Source: Dactylosporangium aurantiacum
GTDB taxonomy: Bacteria; Actinomycetota; Actinomycetes; Mycobacteriales; Micromonosporaceae
Direction: 5' to 3'
Length of the DNA: 64,000 nucleotides
Assembly (NCBI RefSeq): GCF_000716715.1
Contig: NZ_JNYJ01000041.1
Coordinates: 59,308-123,307, forward strand
Shown: in pieces, positions 10,828 through 18,216 of the stretch
How positions within the stretch are numbered: position 1 is the first letter of the stretch
How the letters are laid out: the number at the start of each line of letters is the position of its first letter
Made by a program: the position numbers and the translations under genes
The notes under the pieces: generated by a model
Seen by the model: only the letters and a program-made list of their open reading frames with translations
Database searches by the model: none
What the model was told of the DNA's origin: nothing

Positions 10828-11930
10828 AGCGCGCTCGCCGAGCGGCGGCGGACCAGCCAGATGAGCACGGGCGCGCCGACGAACGCGGTGACGATCCCCG
10901 CCTGCAGCTCGCCGGGGCGCAGCACGACCCGCCCGACGATGTCGGCGGCGAGCAGCAGCGTGGGCCCGCCGACGAGGGTGAACGCGAAGATCCACCGCTG
11001 GTCGGGCCCGGTGATCCAGCGGGCCACGTGCGGCACCATCAGCCCGACGAAGCCGATCGGCCCGACCGCCGCGGTCGCCGCGCCGGCGAGCAGGGTCACC
11101 GACAGCACCGCGCCGGCCCGGGTGCGGCCGAGGTTCGCGCCGAGGGACCGGGCCAGGTCGTCGCCGAGCGCGACGGTGTTCAGCGACCGGGCCACCAGCA
11201 GCGCCAGGACGAGCCCGGCGGCCATGAACGGCGCGACGGCGCCGATGACGTCCCAGCCGCGGCCGGTGAGCGCGCCGACGTCCCAGAACCGCAGGTAGTA
11301 GAAGGCTCTCGGGCGCACCAGCCGGACCCCGGCGGCGGCGCCGTCCAGCACGGCGCCGAGCGCGACGCCGGCCAGCAGCAGCCGCACCGGGGTGGCGGGG
11401 CCGCGGCCGACGGCGGCGAGGGCGTACACGAGCAGCATCGCCACGACCACGCCGGCGAACGCGAACCAGACGTAGGCGGTGACGCTGGACAGGCCGAGCA
11501 GGCCGATCGCGACGGCGACGAACAGTCCGGCACCGGCGTTGACGCCGAGGACCTGCGGGTCGGCGAGGGGGTTGCGGGTGACGGCCTGGATGACGGCGCC
11601 GCAGATGCCGAGGGAGGCGCCGGCGAGGACGGCCAGGACGGTCCGCGGCACCCGCAGGTCCCGCACGATCGACTGGTCACTGGTGCCGGTGTAGTGCGCG
11701 AACGCGTCCCAGATGACGGCCGGCGACAGGTGTTTGGTACCGACGACGACGCTGAGCAGGCAGCACACCGCGAGCACCGCGACGGACCCGGCGAGCCACG
11801 CCGCGCGGCGGGCGTTCGTGGCGGCCACGCCGACCGTCTTCGTGGCCGGCACCACGGCACGCCCGGGTGCCTCGGGACGTGCCGTGGTGAGCGTCGCGGC
11901 CGGTGGCTCCGCCGGGGCCGGGCGGGTCAC
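10824..11930 (-). CDS. Ferri-siderophore ABC importer permease (FecCD family), first subunit
   Basis: A 368-residue FecCD-type permease. A charged, Ala/Pro-rich N-terminus of about 40 residues precedes the first membrane helix. Family motifs are RVPRTVLAVLAGASLG, QAVTRNPLADPQVLG and GPIGFVGLMVPHVAR. The GTG at 11930 overlaps the stop of the ornithine monooxygenase gene (GTGA), so translation is coupled to siderophore biosynthesis. With the permease at 9718 it forms the heterodimeric channel. Confidence 0.93.
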   Translation of the reverse strand: MTRPAPAEPPAATLTTARPEAPGRAVVPATKTVGVAATNARRAAWLAGSVAVLAVCCLLSVVVGTKHLSPAVIWDAFAHYTGTSDQSIVRDLRVPRTVLAVLAGASLGICGAVIQAVTRNPLADPQVLGVNAGAGLFVAVAIGLLGLSSVTAYVWFAFAGVVVAMLLVYALAAVGRGPATPVRLLLAGVALGAVLDGAAAGVRLVRPRAFYYLRFWDVGALTGRGWDVIGAVAPFMAAGLVLALLVARSLNTVALGDDLARSLGANLGRTRAGAVLSVTLLAGAATAAVGPIGFVGLMVPHVARWITGPDQRWIFAFTLVGGPTLLLAADIVGRVVLRPGELQAGIVTAFVGAPVLIWLVRRRSASAL

Positions 11931-13267
11931 GCGTAGGAGGCGGCTCGGCCCGAGCCGGACAGTGCGGGCGCCGCGTGGCGCCGGCCGCAGACCGACTCGA
12001 GGATCTCCGCGGCGCGGGTCGCGGTGTTGGACAGCAGCGACGAGCTGATGCCGTGCGTGTGCTCGGTGCCGCCCTGCAGGTAGATCCCGGCCCGCACGCC
12101 GGCGTCGGTGCGCACCCGGTAGTCGCGCTCGACCACGGCGCGGCCCCGCTCGTCGTGGTGGCAGCGGCCGGCCAGCTCGCCGAGCAGCGGGAACGGGTCG
12201 GCGGGCGCGTACCCGGTGGCGCAGACGAGCACGTCGGCGTCCAGGACGGTCCGCGCGCCGGTGAGCATCGACTCCACCGTCACGGCGACCCGGCCGGCGA
12301 GCTCCTCGGCGGCGGTCAGCCGGGACACGTTGAGCAGCCGCAGCCGCGGCGCGCCGAGCACCTTCTCCCGGTAGACCCGCTTGTAGAGCGCCTCGATGAG
12401 GTCGGTGTCCACGACGGAGTAGTTGGTGTTGGCGTGGTACCCCAGCAGCATCGACTTCACCTGCGTGGACGCCTCGAAGTAGTCGTCGACGGCGAGCGGG
12501 TCGAAGATGCGGTTGGCGAACGGGCTGTCGTCGGCGGGGCTGTAGCCGTAGCGGGACAGCACCCCGCACACCTCGGCCGACGGGAAGCGCTCGTGCAGGA
12601 AGGCGGTCACCTCGGCCGCGCTCTGCCCGGCGCCGACGACCACGAACCGGGACGGGTCGGTGCCGGCCAGCGTGTCCACATTGGTCAGCAGGTCGCGGCT
12701 GTGCCAGATCCGCTGGGACGCGGCGATGCCGGGCGGCAGCGCGGGGCGCAGGCCGCTGGCGAGCACGACGTTGCGGGTGCGCACGACGCCGCGGGCGCCG
12801 GCGGCGTCGCGGACCTCGACGTCGTAGGCGTCCACGACGCCGTCGGTGACGACCGGCCGGACCGCGGTGACGTCCTGGCCGTAGCGGACCATGTGCCGCA
12901 CGCGGAGGGCCGCCCATTCCAGGTAGTCGTGGAACTCCACGCGCAGCGGGAACAGGCTCTTGTGGTTGACGAAGTCGATGAGCCGGCCGCGCTCGTGCAG
13001 GTAGCACAGGAAGCTGAAGGAGCTCGTCGGGTCGCGCATGGTGACCAGGTCCTTCAGGAACGACACCTGCATCGTCGCGTCCTCGATGAGCATGCCGCGG
13101 TGCCAGCCGAACGCGGCCTGCCGCTCCAGGAACAGCGCGCGCACCGGCGGTGCGGCGGCGTCGGCGCGTTCGTGCACGGCGATCGCCAGCGCCAGGTTCG
13201 ACGGGCCGAAGCCCACCCCGACCAGGTCGAAGACCGGCACGGTGTCGTCCTGGCGCAACTGTGGCAT
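11927..13267 (-). CDS. L-ornithine N5-monooxygenase (PvdA/SidA/CchB family)
   Basis: A flavin- and NADPH-dependent N-hydroxylating monooxygenase of 446 residues, the first committed enzyme of hydroxamate siderophore synthesis (ornithine to N5-hydroxyornithine). Visible are the FAD-binding GVGFGPSNLALA near the N-terminus, the NADPH-binding GAGQSAAEV in the middle and the family ATGY motif (VCATGYAP) toward the C-terminus. The ATG at 13267 is preferred; an upstream GTG at 13318 adds 17 residues unlike the family. It is the first gene of the leftward operon and lies directly below an iron box. Whether free or carrier-bound ornithine is used cannot be read. Confidence 0.95.
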   Translation of the reverse strand: MPQLRQDDTVPVFDLVGVGFGPSNLALAIAVHERADAAAPPVRALFLERQAAFGWHRGMLIEDATMQVSFLKDLVTMRDPTSSFSFLCYLHERGRLIDFVNHKSLFPLRVEFHDYLEWAALRVRHMVRYGQDVTAVRPVVTDGVVDAYDVEVRDAAGARGVVRTRNVVLASGLRPALPPGIAASQRIWHSRDLLTNVDTLAGTDPSRFVVVGAGQSAAEVTAFLHERFPSAEVCGVLSRYGYSPADDSPFANRIFDPLAVDDYFEASTQVKSMLLGYHANTNYSVVDTDLIEALYKRVYREKVLGAPRLRLLNVSRLTAAEELAGRVAVTVESMLTGARTVLDADVLVCATGYAPADPFPLLGELAGRCHHDERGRAVVERDYRVRTDAGVRAGIYLQGGTEHTHGISSSLLSNTATRAAEILESVCGRRHAAPALSGSGRAASYA

Positions 13268-13334
13268 CGCAGTCCCATCGTCCACGTCGAGACCGGCTCG
13301 ACCGTTCCACCGCCGCACGTCCAGCGAGTCAAAG

Positions 13335-13353
13335 TTAGGGCAGCCTAACCTAA
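13335..13353. promoter_or_regulatory. Iron box (DtxR/IdeR-type operator) for the leftward siderophore operon
   Basis: TTAGGGCAGCCTAACCTAA matches 16 of 19 positions of the actinobacterial iron-box consensus TTAGGTTAGGCTAACCTAA. It lies about 70 bases upstream of the monooxygenase start. An iron-loaded DtxR/IdeR/DmdR repressor would be expected to silence the operon here when iron is plentiful. Confidence 0.85.
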
Positions 13354-13396
13354 GTCATGCGCCTTGTCACGATCCGAGCGTCGCTGTACCGGGAAT

Positions 13397-13415
13397 GAAG
13401 GTTAGACTAACCTAA
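13397..13415. promoter_or_regulatory. Second iron box, for the rightward formyltransferase gene
   Basis: GAAGGTTAGACTAACCTAA also matches 16 of 19 iron-box positions. It lies about 50 bases upstream of the chosen formyltransferase start. The two boxes are 43 bases apart and each half of the divergent promoter has its own, so both transcription units are probably under the same iron control. Confidence 0.87.
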
Positions 13416-13467
13416 CCTCCGATCGAAGGCTATGGCATCGAAACCCGCCACTCATCCAGGAGGCCCC

Positions 13468-14415
13468 ATGCGCGTCGTGATGTTCGGATATCAGACCTGG
13501 GGCCATCGCACGCTCCAGGCGCTGTTGGCCTCCGAACACGAGGTCACGCTGGTCGTCACGCACCCGGCGAGCGACCACCCGTACGAGCGGATCTGGAACG
13601 ACTCCGTGGCCGACCTCGCCGCCGCGCACGGGATCGAGGTCCTCGTCCGGGACCGGCCCGGCGACCCGGAGCTGCTCGACCGGCTCAAGCTGGCCGACCC
13701 TGACGTGATCGTCGCGACGAACTGGCGCACCTGGATCCCGCCGGAGATCTTCCAGCTGCCCCGGTACGGCACCCTCAACGTGCACGACTCGCTGCTGCCC
13801 GCGTACGGCGGCTTCTCGCCGCTGATCTGGGCCCTCATCAACGGCGAGCGGGAGGTCGGGGTCACCGCGCACATGATGGACGCCGAGCTGGACGCCGGCG
13901 ACATCGTGCTGCAGCGGGCGGTGCCCGTCGGCGACCGGGACACCACGACGGACCTGTTCCACAGGACCCTGGCCCTGTTCGGCCCGATCACCGTGGGGGG
14001 TCTGGACCTGATCGCGTCCGGGCGCACCGACTGGACCCCGCAGGACCGCTCCAGGGCCAGCTTCTTCCACAAGCGGGCCGAGGAGGACAGCCGCATCGAC
14101 TGGACGTGGCCGGCGGAGGACCTCGACCGGCTGGTGCGGGCGCAGTCGGACCCGTATCCGAACGCGTTCACGTACCACCGTGGCCGCCGCATCCGCATCG
14201 TCGGCGCCTCGGTCTCCAAGGGCCGGTACGGCGGCACCCCCGGCCGGATCTTCATCCGCGAGGGCGACGCCGTGGTGATCGTGGCCGGTGCCGAGGCTCG
14301 CCGCGGGCGCGGCCACGGCCTGGCGGTGGAGCGGATCCGCACCGAGGACGGCACCGAGCTGGCCGCGGCCGACTACTTCACCACGATGGGCGGCTACCTC
14401 ACCGCCCGCCGCTGA
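13468..14415 (+). CDS. N5-hydroxyornithine formyltransferase (CchA/FxbA-like)
   Basis: A 315-residue formyl-tetrahydrofolate-dependent transferase of the methionyl-tRNA formyltransferase fold. The catalytic Asn-His-Asp set is visible: Asn in VATNWRTW, the His-containing NVHDSLLPAYGG (SLLP motif), and Asp in DAELDAGDI. A C-terminal OB-like domain follows. In coelichelin and exochelin pathways such enzymes make N5-formyl-N5-hydroxyornithine. The ATG at 13468 is chosen because a perfect AGGAGG lies just upstream; an in-frame ATG at 13432 has no ribosome site. Divergent placement across two iron boxes ties it to the NRPS. Confidence 0.92.
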   Translation: MRVVMFGYQTWGHRTLQALLASEHEVTLVVTHPASDHPYERIWNDSVADLAAAHGIEVLVRDRPGDPELLDRLKLADPDVIVATNWRTWIPPEIFQLPRYGTLNVHDSLLPAYGGFSPLIWALINGEREVGVTAHMMDAELDAGDIVLQRAVPVGDRDTTTDLFHRTLALFGPITVGGLDLIASGRTDWTPQDRSRASFFHKRAEEDSRIDWTWPAEDLDRLVRAQSDPYPNAFTYHRGRRIRIVGASVSKGRYGGTPGRIFIREGDAVVIVAGAEARRGRGHGLAVERIRTEDGTELAAADYFTTMGGYLTARR

Positions 14416-14428
14416 CCACGCGACCGGC

Positions 14429-15322
14429 TCAGCCGCAGCGCTTCGGCGGCTGGGCAGCGGCCGTGGTGGCCGGCCCGTCCGCACCGGCCGCGGCGTCCGA
14501 GCTGTCCGAGACCGCCGGGCCCGACGCCGTCGCCGTGGCCGACGCCGTGGCGGTGACGGACCTGCTCGCCGCCGGGGTCTTCGGCGCCACCGAGGTCGCC
14601 GTGGCGCCGGGGCGCTGCACGGTGCCGACGGTCAGGGTCACCCCGGTCAGCGTCGTGCGGCGGCCGGCGGTGTCGGTCGCGCGGATCGTGAACGGTCCGG
14701 TGCCGGCGCCGTTCTGGGCGATCCAGTAGTTGTAATCGGTGTGGCTGAGCGCCTTCCAGCCGCCGCCGGCCTGGATCTCCACAGTGGACAGCGGGTTGCC
14801 GGTGTTGTCCAGGCGCAGCGCCAGCCAGTAGCGCGACGAGCCCTCCTTCACCCGCACCGTCACCGGGCCGGGCACGGGCGGGTTGACGACCCTGCTGTAG
14901 GTCACCTTGATGATGCCGGCGACCGGGTCGCCGATCTTCGCGAACGCCTGCCGGCTGAGGTCCAGGTGGCCGGGTGCGCACTCCGGGCAGCGGTCGGTGA
15001 CCTTCACCCGGACCGTGCCCTTGGGGCCCTTCACGTCCAGGTAGCCGCCGCACGCGGCGCCGGCGGCGTACTCGGCGTTGCCGAGGGCCACCACCATCGG
15101 GTTGGCCACCTGGTCGAACGAGCAGTTGCCGCCGCCGTCGGCGGCGTAGTAGGTGGCCTGCCCGGACGACACGGCGGGCGCGGCGCAGGCGGCGCCGGAC
15201 GCCTGCGCGACGAGCGCGACGGTCGCGGTGCCCGCGACGACGGCGCCGGCGGCCGCGACGACCCACGTGCGCCGGCGCAGCCACCAGGGCGGGGGTTCGG
15301 GGTTGTCGAGCACGTCCGGCAT
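14429..15322 (-). CDS. Secreted or membrane-anchored bacterial expansin-like protein
   Basis: A 297-residue protein resembling bacterial expansins such as EXLX1. A positively charged N-terminus and one hydrophobic segment (about residues 20-42) form a signal or anchor. A double-psi beta-barrel domain follows (QATYYAADGGGNCSF, then VTDRCPECAPGHLDLS with the conserved Asp). A second beta domain with aromatic residues (SSRYWLALRLD, DYNYWIA) matches the carbohydrate-binding domain. The last ~60 residues are Ala/Thr/Ser-rich and extend beyond typical expansins. Expansins loosen plant or microbial cell-wall polysaccharides without hydrolysis. It faces the formyltransferase convergently with a 13-base gap. 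Confidence 0.85.
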   Translation of the reverse strand: MPDVLDNPEPPPWWLRRRTWVVAAAGAVVAGTATVALVAQASGAACAAPAVSSGQATYYAADGGGNCSFDQVANPMVVALGNAEYAAGAACGGYLDVKGPKGTVRVKVTDRCPECAPGHLDLSRQAFAKIGDPVAGIIKVTYSRVVNPPVPGPVTVRVKEGSSRYWLALRLDNTGNPLSTVEIQAGGGWKALSHTDYNYWIAQNGAGTGPFTIRATDTAGRRTTLTGVTLTVGTVQRPGATATSVAPKTPAASRSVTATASATATASGPAVSDSSDAAAGADGPATTAAAQPPKRCG

Positions 15323-15330
15323 CGTAGCCG

Positions 15331-15352
15331 GGGGCCGGCCGCCGCCGGCCCC
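15331..15352 (-). terminator. GC-rich hairpin between the LmbE and expansin genes
   Basis: A perfect 9-bp stem (GGGGCCGGC / GCCGGCCCC) with a 4-base loop lies downstream of the leftward deacetylase gene and just upstream of the expansin start. No T-run follows, so it may be a weak terminator or a 5-prime leader structure. Confidence 0.4.
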
Positions 15353-15439
15353 ACCAAAGCAACGCTTAAGACTGTCCTCAACCTCACTCCGCGCCCGGCG
15401 CGGTGCCGTCGTCGTTGTGCGGTGTCGCCGTGCCGTGGC

Positions 15440-16273
15440 TCAGCGCAGGCCGGCGAACAGGTCGTCCTCCGGCAGCGGGGCGCCGGTCGTGTCCCGCACC
15501 CGCACGAACGTCTCCACGCCCATCAGCTCGGTGAACGTCTCCTTGCCCATGCGCAGGAAGAAGATGTTCTCGCCCTGGCTGGCGTGGGCGGCGAGCGCGT
15601 CGAACTTCTGCGACCCGTACGCCTTGGTGTCGACCCACGTCGAGATCTCCTCGTCGGGCAGGCCCATCGGCGGCCCGGCCGGCGGCGCGTCCGGGTCCGG
15701 CTCGGGGAACTCGACGCCGAGCTCGCGCAGCGTCCTGCCGAACGCCTCCATCCCGGAGCGCGGCACCGTCGTCCAGTACACCTTGGCCGGGCTGCCGGCG
15801 AGCTCGACCGCCGCCATCGTGATGCGGTGCGCCTGGATGTGGTCGGGGTGGCCGTAGAAGCCGTTCTCGTCGTAGGTGACGATGACGTCGGGCTCGTACT
15901 TGCCGATCAGCTCGGCGAGCCGCTGCGCGGCGTCGGTCACGGGCGTGGTCCAGAACGAGCCGGCCGCGTCGTTCGTCGGCCAGCCCATCATCCCGGAGTC
16001 GGGGTAGCCGAGCACCTCCAGGTGCGTGACCTTCAGCGCGGCGCAGCTGGCCTCCAGCTCCCGCAGCCGCATCGCGGCCACCGCGTCGGGGTCGTGCCCC
16101 GGCTCCCCCGGCTTGACCCCGCCGGGCCCGTCGCCGCACCGTCCGTCGGTGCACGTCACCAGCACGGTGGTGACGCCCTCGTCGGCGTACCTCGCCAGCA
16201 CGCCGCCCGTGCCGGTCGCCTCGTCGTCAGGGTGCGCGTGCACCGCCATCAGCGTCAGGGGTCGCTTCGCCAT
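15440..16273 (-). CDS. LmbE/PIG-L family deacetylase, MshB/Mca-like
   Basis: A 277-residue zinc-dependent N-deacetylase. The first metal motif is AHPDDEATGTGG near residue 13, and the third zinc ligand is the His of GHPDH near residue 140. The family includes the mycothiol enzymes MshB (GlcNAc-inositol deacetylase) and Mca (mycothiol conjugate amidase), and the length fits both. The C-terminus (STWVDTKAYGSQKFDAL) resembles actinobacterial PIG-L proteins that are not firmly assigned, so the substrate is left open. It appears to be a single gene. A second, more distant family member is encoded at 60756. Confidence 0.85.
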   Translation of the reverse strand: MAKRPLTLMAVHAHPDDEATGTGGVLARYADEGVTTVLVTCTDGRCGDGPGGVKPGEPGHDPDAVAAMRLRELEASCAALKVTHLEVLGYPDSGMMGWPTNDAAGSFWTTPVTDAAQRLAELIGKYEPDVIVTYDENGFYGHPDHIQAHRITMAAVELAGSPAKVYWTTVPRSGMEAFGRTLRELGVEFPEPDPDAPPAGPPMGLPDEEISTWVDTKAYGSQKFDALAAHASQGENIFFLRMGKETFTELMGVETFVRVRDTTGAPLPEDDLFAGLR

Positions 16274-16343
16274 GCACCCACCCTATCCACCACCGTGCCA
16301 CCGCCCGGGATCGCTGCCGTTGACGCGGCGTAGCGGCGACGGC

Positions 16344-17324
16344 TCAGACGGTGAGGACGACCTTCGCGCGGGCGTGCTCGACCTCGAGGTAGCGCACCGC
16401 CTGCGCGGCCTCGCCGAACGGGAAGGTGCGGTCGATGACCGGGGTGAGCGCCCCGGACTCCGCGAGCTCGCGCAGCGTGGCGAGGTTCTCCTGGCTGGGC
16501 ACCGCGGTGAGCACGCGCACCCGGTGGCGCACGAACCGCGACACCAGCCGTCCCCGGGCGATCAGACCGATCGGGCCGAGGAGGCTGCCGCCCTCGAAGA
16601 CGCCGCCGCCGGAGAGCACGAGGGTGCCGGTCGGGGTCAGCACCCGGCGGCAGTCCGCGAGGGAGCGATTGCCGACGAGGTCGAACACGACGTCGTACCG
16701 GACGTCGCCGGCGCGGGTGAAGTCCTCCCGGGTGTAGTCGACGACGTGGTCGGCGCCCAGGGACCGGACCAGGTCGAGGTTCCTGGTGCTGCAGACGCCG
16801 GTGACCCGGGCGCCGAGCGCCTTGGCCAGCTGCACGGCGAACGTGCCGACGCCGCCGGACGCGCCGTTGACGAGCACGTGCTGCCCGGCGCGCAGGCCGG
16901 CCGCGTCGCGCAGGCCCATGAGGGCGGTGTTGCCCGCCAGCGGCAGCGCGGCGGCCTGCTCGAACGTCAGGTTGGCCGGCTTGGTCTCCAGCGCGCCGGT
17001 CTCGGGCACCCGCACGTACTCGGCGAACGCGGCGTCGGTCTCGCCGAACACCTCGTCGCCGGGGCGCAGGCGGGTGACCCCGGCGCCGACGGCCTCGACC
17101 CGGCCGGCGAAGTCGGTGCCCCGGATCCGCACCTTGGGCGCGGCGAGCCCGAAGTCCAGCCGGGCGAGGTACGGGTCGCCGCGCATGACGTGCCAGTCGC
17201 GGGCGTTGACCGAGGCGGCGTGCACCCGCACGAGCACCTCCCCCGGGCCGGCCTCGAGTGGCTCGACCTCGCCGAGCCGCAGCACGTCGGACGGGCCGTA
17301 GCGGTCCTGGACGATCGCCTTCAT
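16344..17324 (-). CDS. Medium-chain NAD(P)-dependent quinone oxidoreductase-like dehydrogenase
   Basis: A 326-residue zinc-less medium-chain dehydrogenase/reductase. The N-terminal GroES-like fold carries the segment VLVRVHAASVNARDWHVMRG. The Rossmann fold shows the nucleotide motif GASGGVGTFAVQLAKALGA near residue 155. The cysteine and histidine zinc ligands of alcohol dehydrogenases are absent, which favours a quinone or enone reductase. It is transcribed divergently from a TetR regulator across two strong palindromes, suggesting a substrate-induced detoxification pair. The physiological substrate is unknown. Confidence 0.88.
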   Translation of the reverse strand: MKAIVQDRYGPSDVLRLGEVEPLEAGPGEVLVRVHAASVNARDWHVMRGDPYLARLDFGLAAPKVRIRGTDFAGRVEAVGAGVTRLRPGDEVFGETDAAFAEYVRVPETGALETKPANLTFEQAAALPLAGNTALMGLRDAAGLRAGQHVLVNGASGGVGTFAVQLAKALGARVTGVCSTRNLDLVRSLGADHVVDYTREDFTRAGDVRYDVVFDLVGNRSLADCRRVLTPTGTLVLSGGGVFEGGSLLGPIGLIARGRLVSRFVRHRVRVLTAVPSQENLATLRELAESGALTPVIDRTFPFGEAAQAVRYLEVEHARAKVVLTV

Positions 17325-17353
17325 GAAGTCCTCCTGGTGACGGCGGCGGTGGC

Positions 17354-17372
17354 AGGTGTACGGCGTACACCT
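17354..17372. promoter_or_regulatory. TetR operator 1 (AGGTGTAC-n3-GTACACCT)
   Basis: AGGTGTACGGCGTACACCT is a near-perfect 19-base palindrome with 8-base arms, 29 bases upstream of the oxidoreductase start. It is repeated almost exactly 34 bases further on, as expected for a dimeric TetR protein controlling both divergent genes. Confidence 0.8.
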
Positions 17373-17387
17373 GCTGCGTCAACGGTA

Positions 17388-17406
17388 GGGTGTACGGTGT
17401 ACACCC
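17388..17406. promoter_or_regulatory. TetR operator 2 (GGGTGTAC-n3-GTACACCC)
   Basis: GGGTGTACGGTGTACACCC shares the GGTGTAC...GTACACC arms of the first site and lies 39 bases upstream of the regulator start. Both sites have the 6-3-6 core spacing also seen at the paralogous TetR gene at 37357. Confidence 0.8.
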
Positions 17407-17445
17407 GTCAAGAGGCGATAGTGTCAGCGGCTGCGGAAAGGGACG

Positions 17446-18153
17446 GTGGTCGAGGTGGCGCAACAGGTGGACACGGCCCGTCGGGCGCCGCTGACCAGGG
17501 ACCTCGTCCTGCGCGCCGCTGTGGAGCTGGCCGACGGCACCGGGATCGACGCGCTCAGCATGCGCAAGCTCGCCCAGGCGCTCGGCGTCGTGCCGATGGC
17601 GCTGTACAAGCACGTCACCAACAAGGAGGAGCTGCTCGACGGGATGCTCGACGTGGTGGTCGGCGAGATCGACCCGCCCGCCGCGGGCGAGGACTGGCAG
17701 CGCGCCGTCCGGCAGCGGATCCTGTCCGCGCGGCGGGCCCTGCTGCGCCACCCGTGGGCGTCGCGGGTGCTGGAGTCGCGGACCGCGCCGACGCCGGTCG
17801 TGCTGGCCTACCTCGACTCGATGATGGGCATGTTCCGGGCCGGCGGCTTCTCCGTCGACCTGACCCACCACGTGATGCACGCGATGGGCAGCCGCATCAT
17901 GGGCTTCTCCCAGGAGCTGTTCGGCGCCCCGGCGGCCGGCGGCCAGGACGCCGCGCAGGACGTCGACCCGGAGACGGCCCGGCAGCTGGCCGCGCGGTTG
18001 CCGTACATCACGGAGATCACCACGCGGGTCGCGCACGACGACGCGTCGGTGGTCGGCAGCGGCTGCGACGACCAGTTCGAGTTCGAGTTCTCCCTCGACC
18101 TGCTGCTCGACGGCTTCGAACGGCTGCGCCGGGAGGGCTGGACGTCCCGCTGA
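17446..18153 (+). CDS. TetR-family repressor of the adjacent oxidoreductase
   Basis: A 235-residue TetR regulator. The N-terminal helix-turn-helix reads MRKLAQALGVVPMALYKHVTNKEEL. The C-terminal ligand domain ends FEFSLDLLLDGFERLR, placing it in the TetR_C_1 type. The start is uncertain: GTG 17446 has GGAAAGGGA immediately upstream, while GTG 17455 has better spacing. It is divergent from the oxidoreductase across two matched palindromes and probably represses itself and that gene. It is clearly paralogous to the TetR at 37357, with the same C-terminal motif. Confidence 0.9.
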   Translation: MVEVAQQVDTARRAPLTRDLVLRAAVELADGTGIDALSMRKLAQALGVVPMALYKHVTNKEELLDGMLDVVVGEIDPPAAGEDWQRAVRQRILSARRALLRHPWASRVLESRTAPTPVVLAYLDSMMGMFRAGGFSVDLTHHVMHAMGSRIMGFSQELFGAPAAGGQDAAQDVDPETARQLAARLPYITEITTRVAHDDASVVGSGCDDQFEFEFSLDLLLDGFERLRREGWTSR

Positions 18154-18216
18154 CCACCACCGGCGCGGGACGCCGCAGCGTGCGCCCGTACGCCACAATC
18201 GGCGCCGGGGGTGCGC

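Noticed and set aside
10828..10995. Upstream extension of the second FecCD permease
   Set aside because: The Arg/Ala-rich sequence overlaps the previous permease in another frame and is unlike the family; the GTG at 10827 is coupled to the upstream stop.
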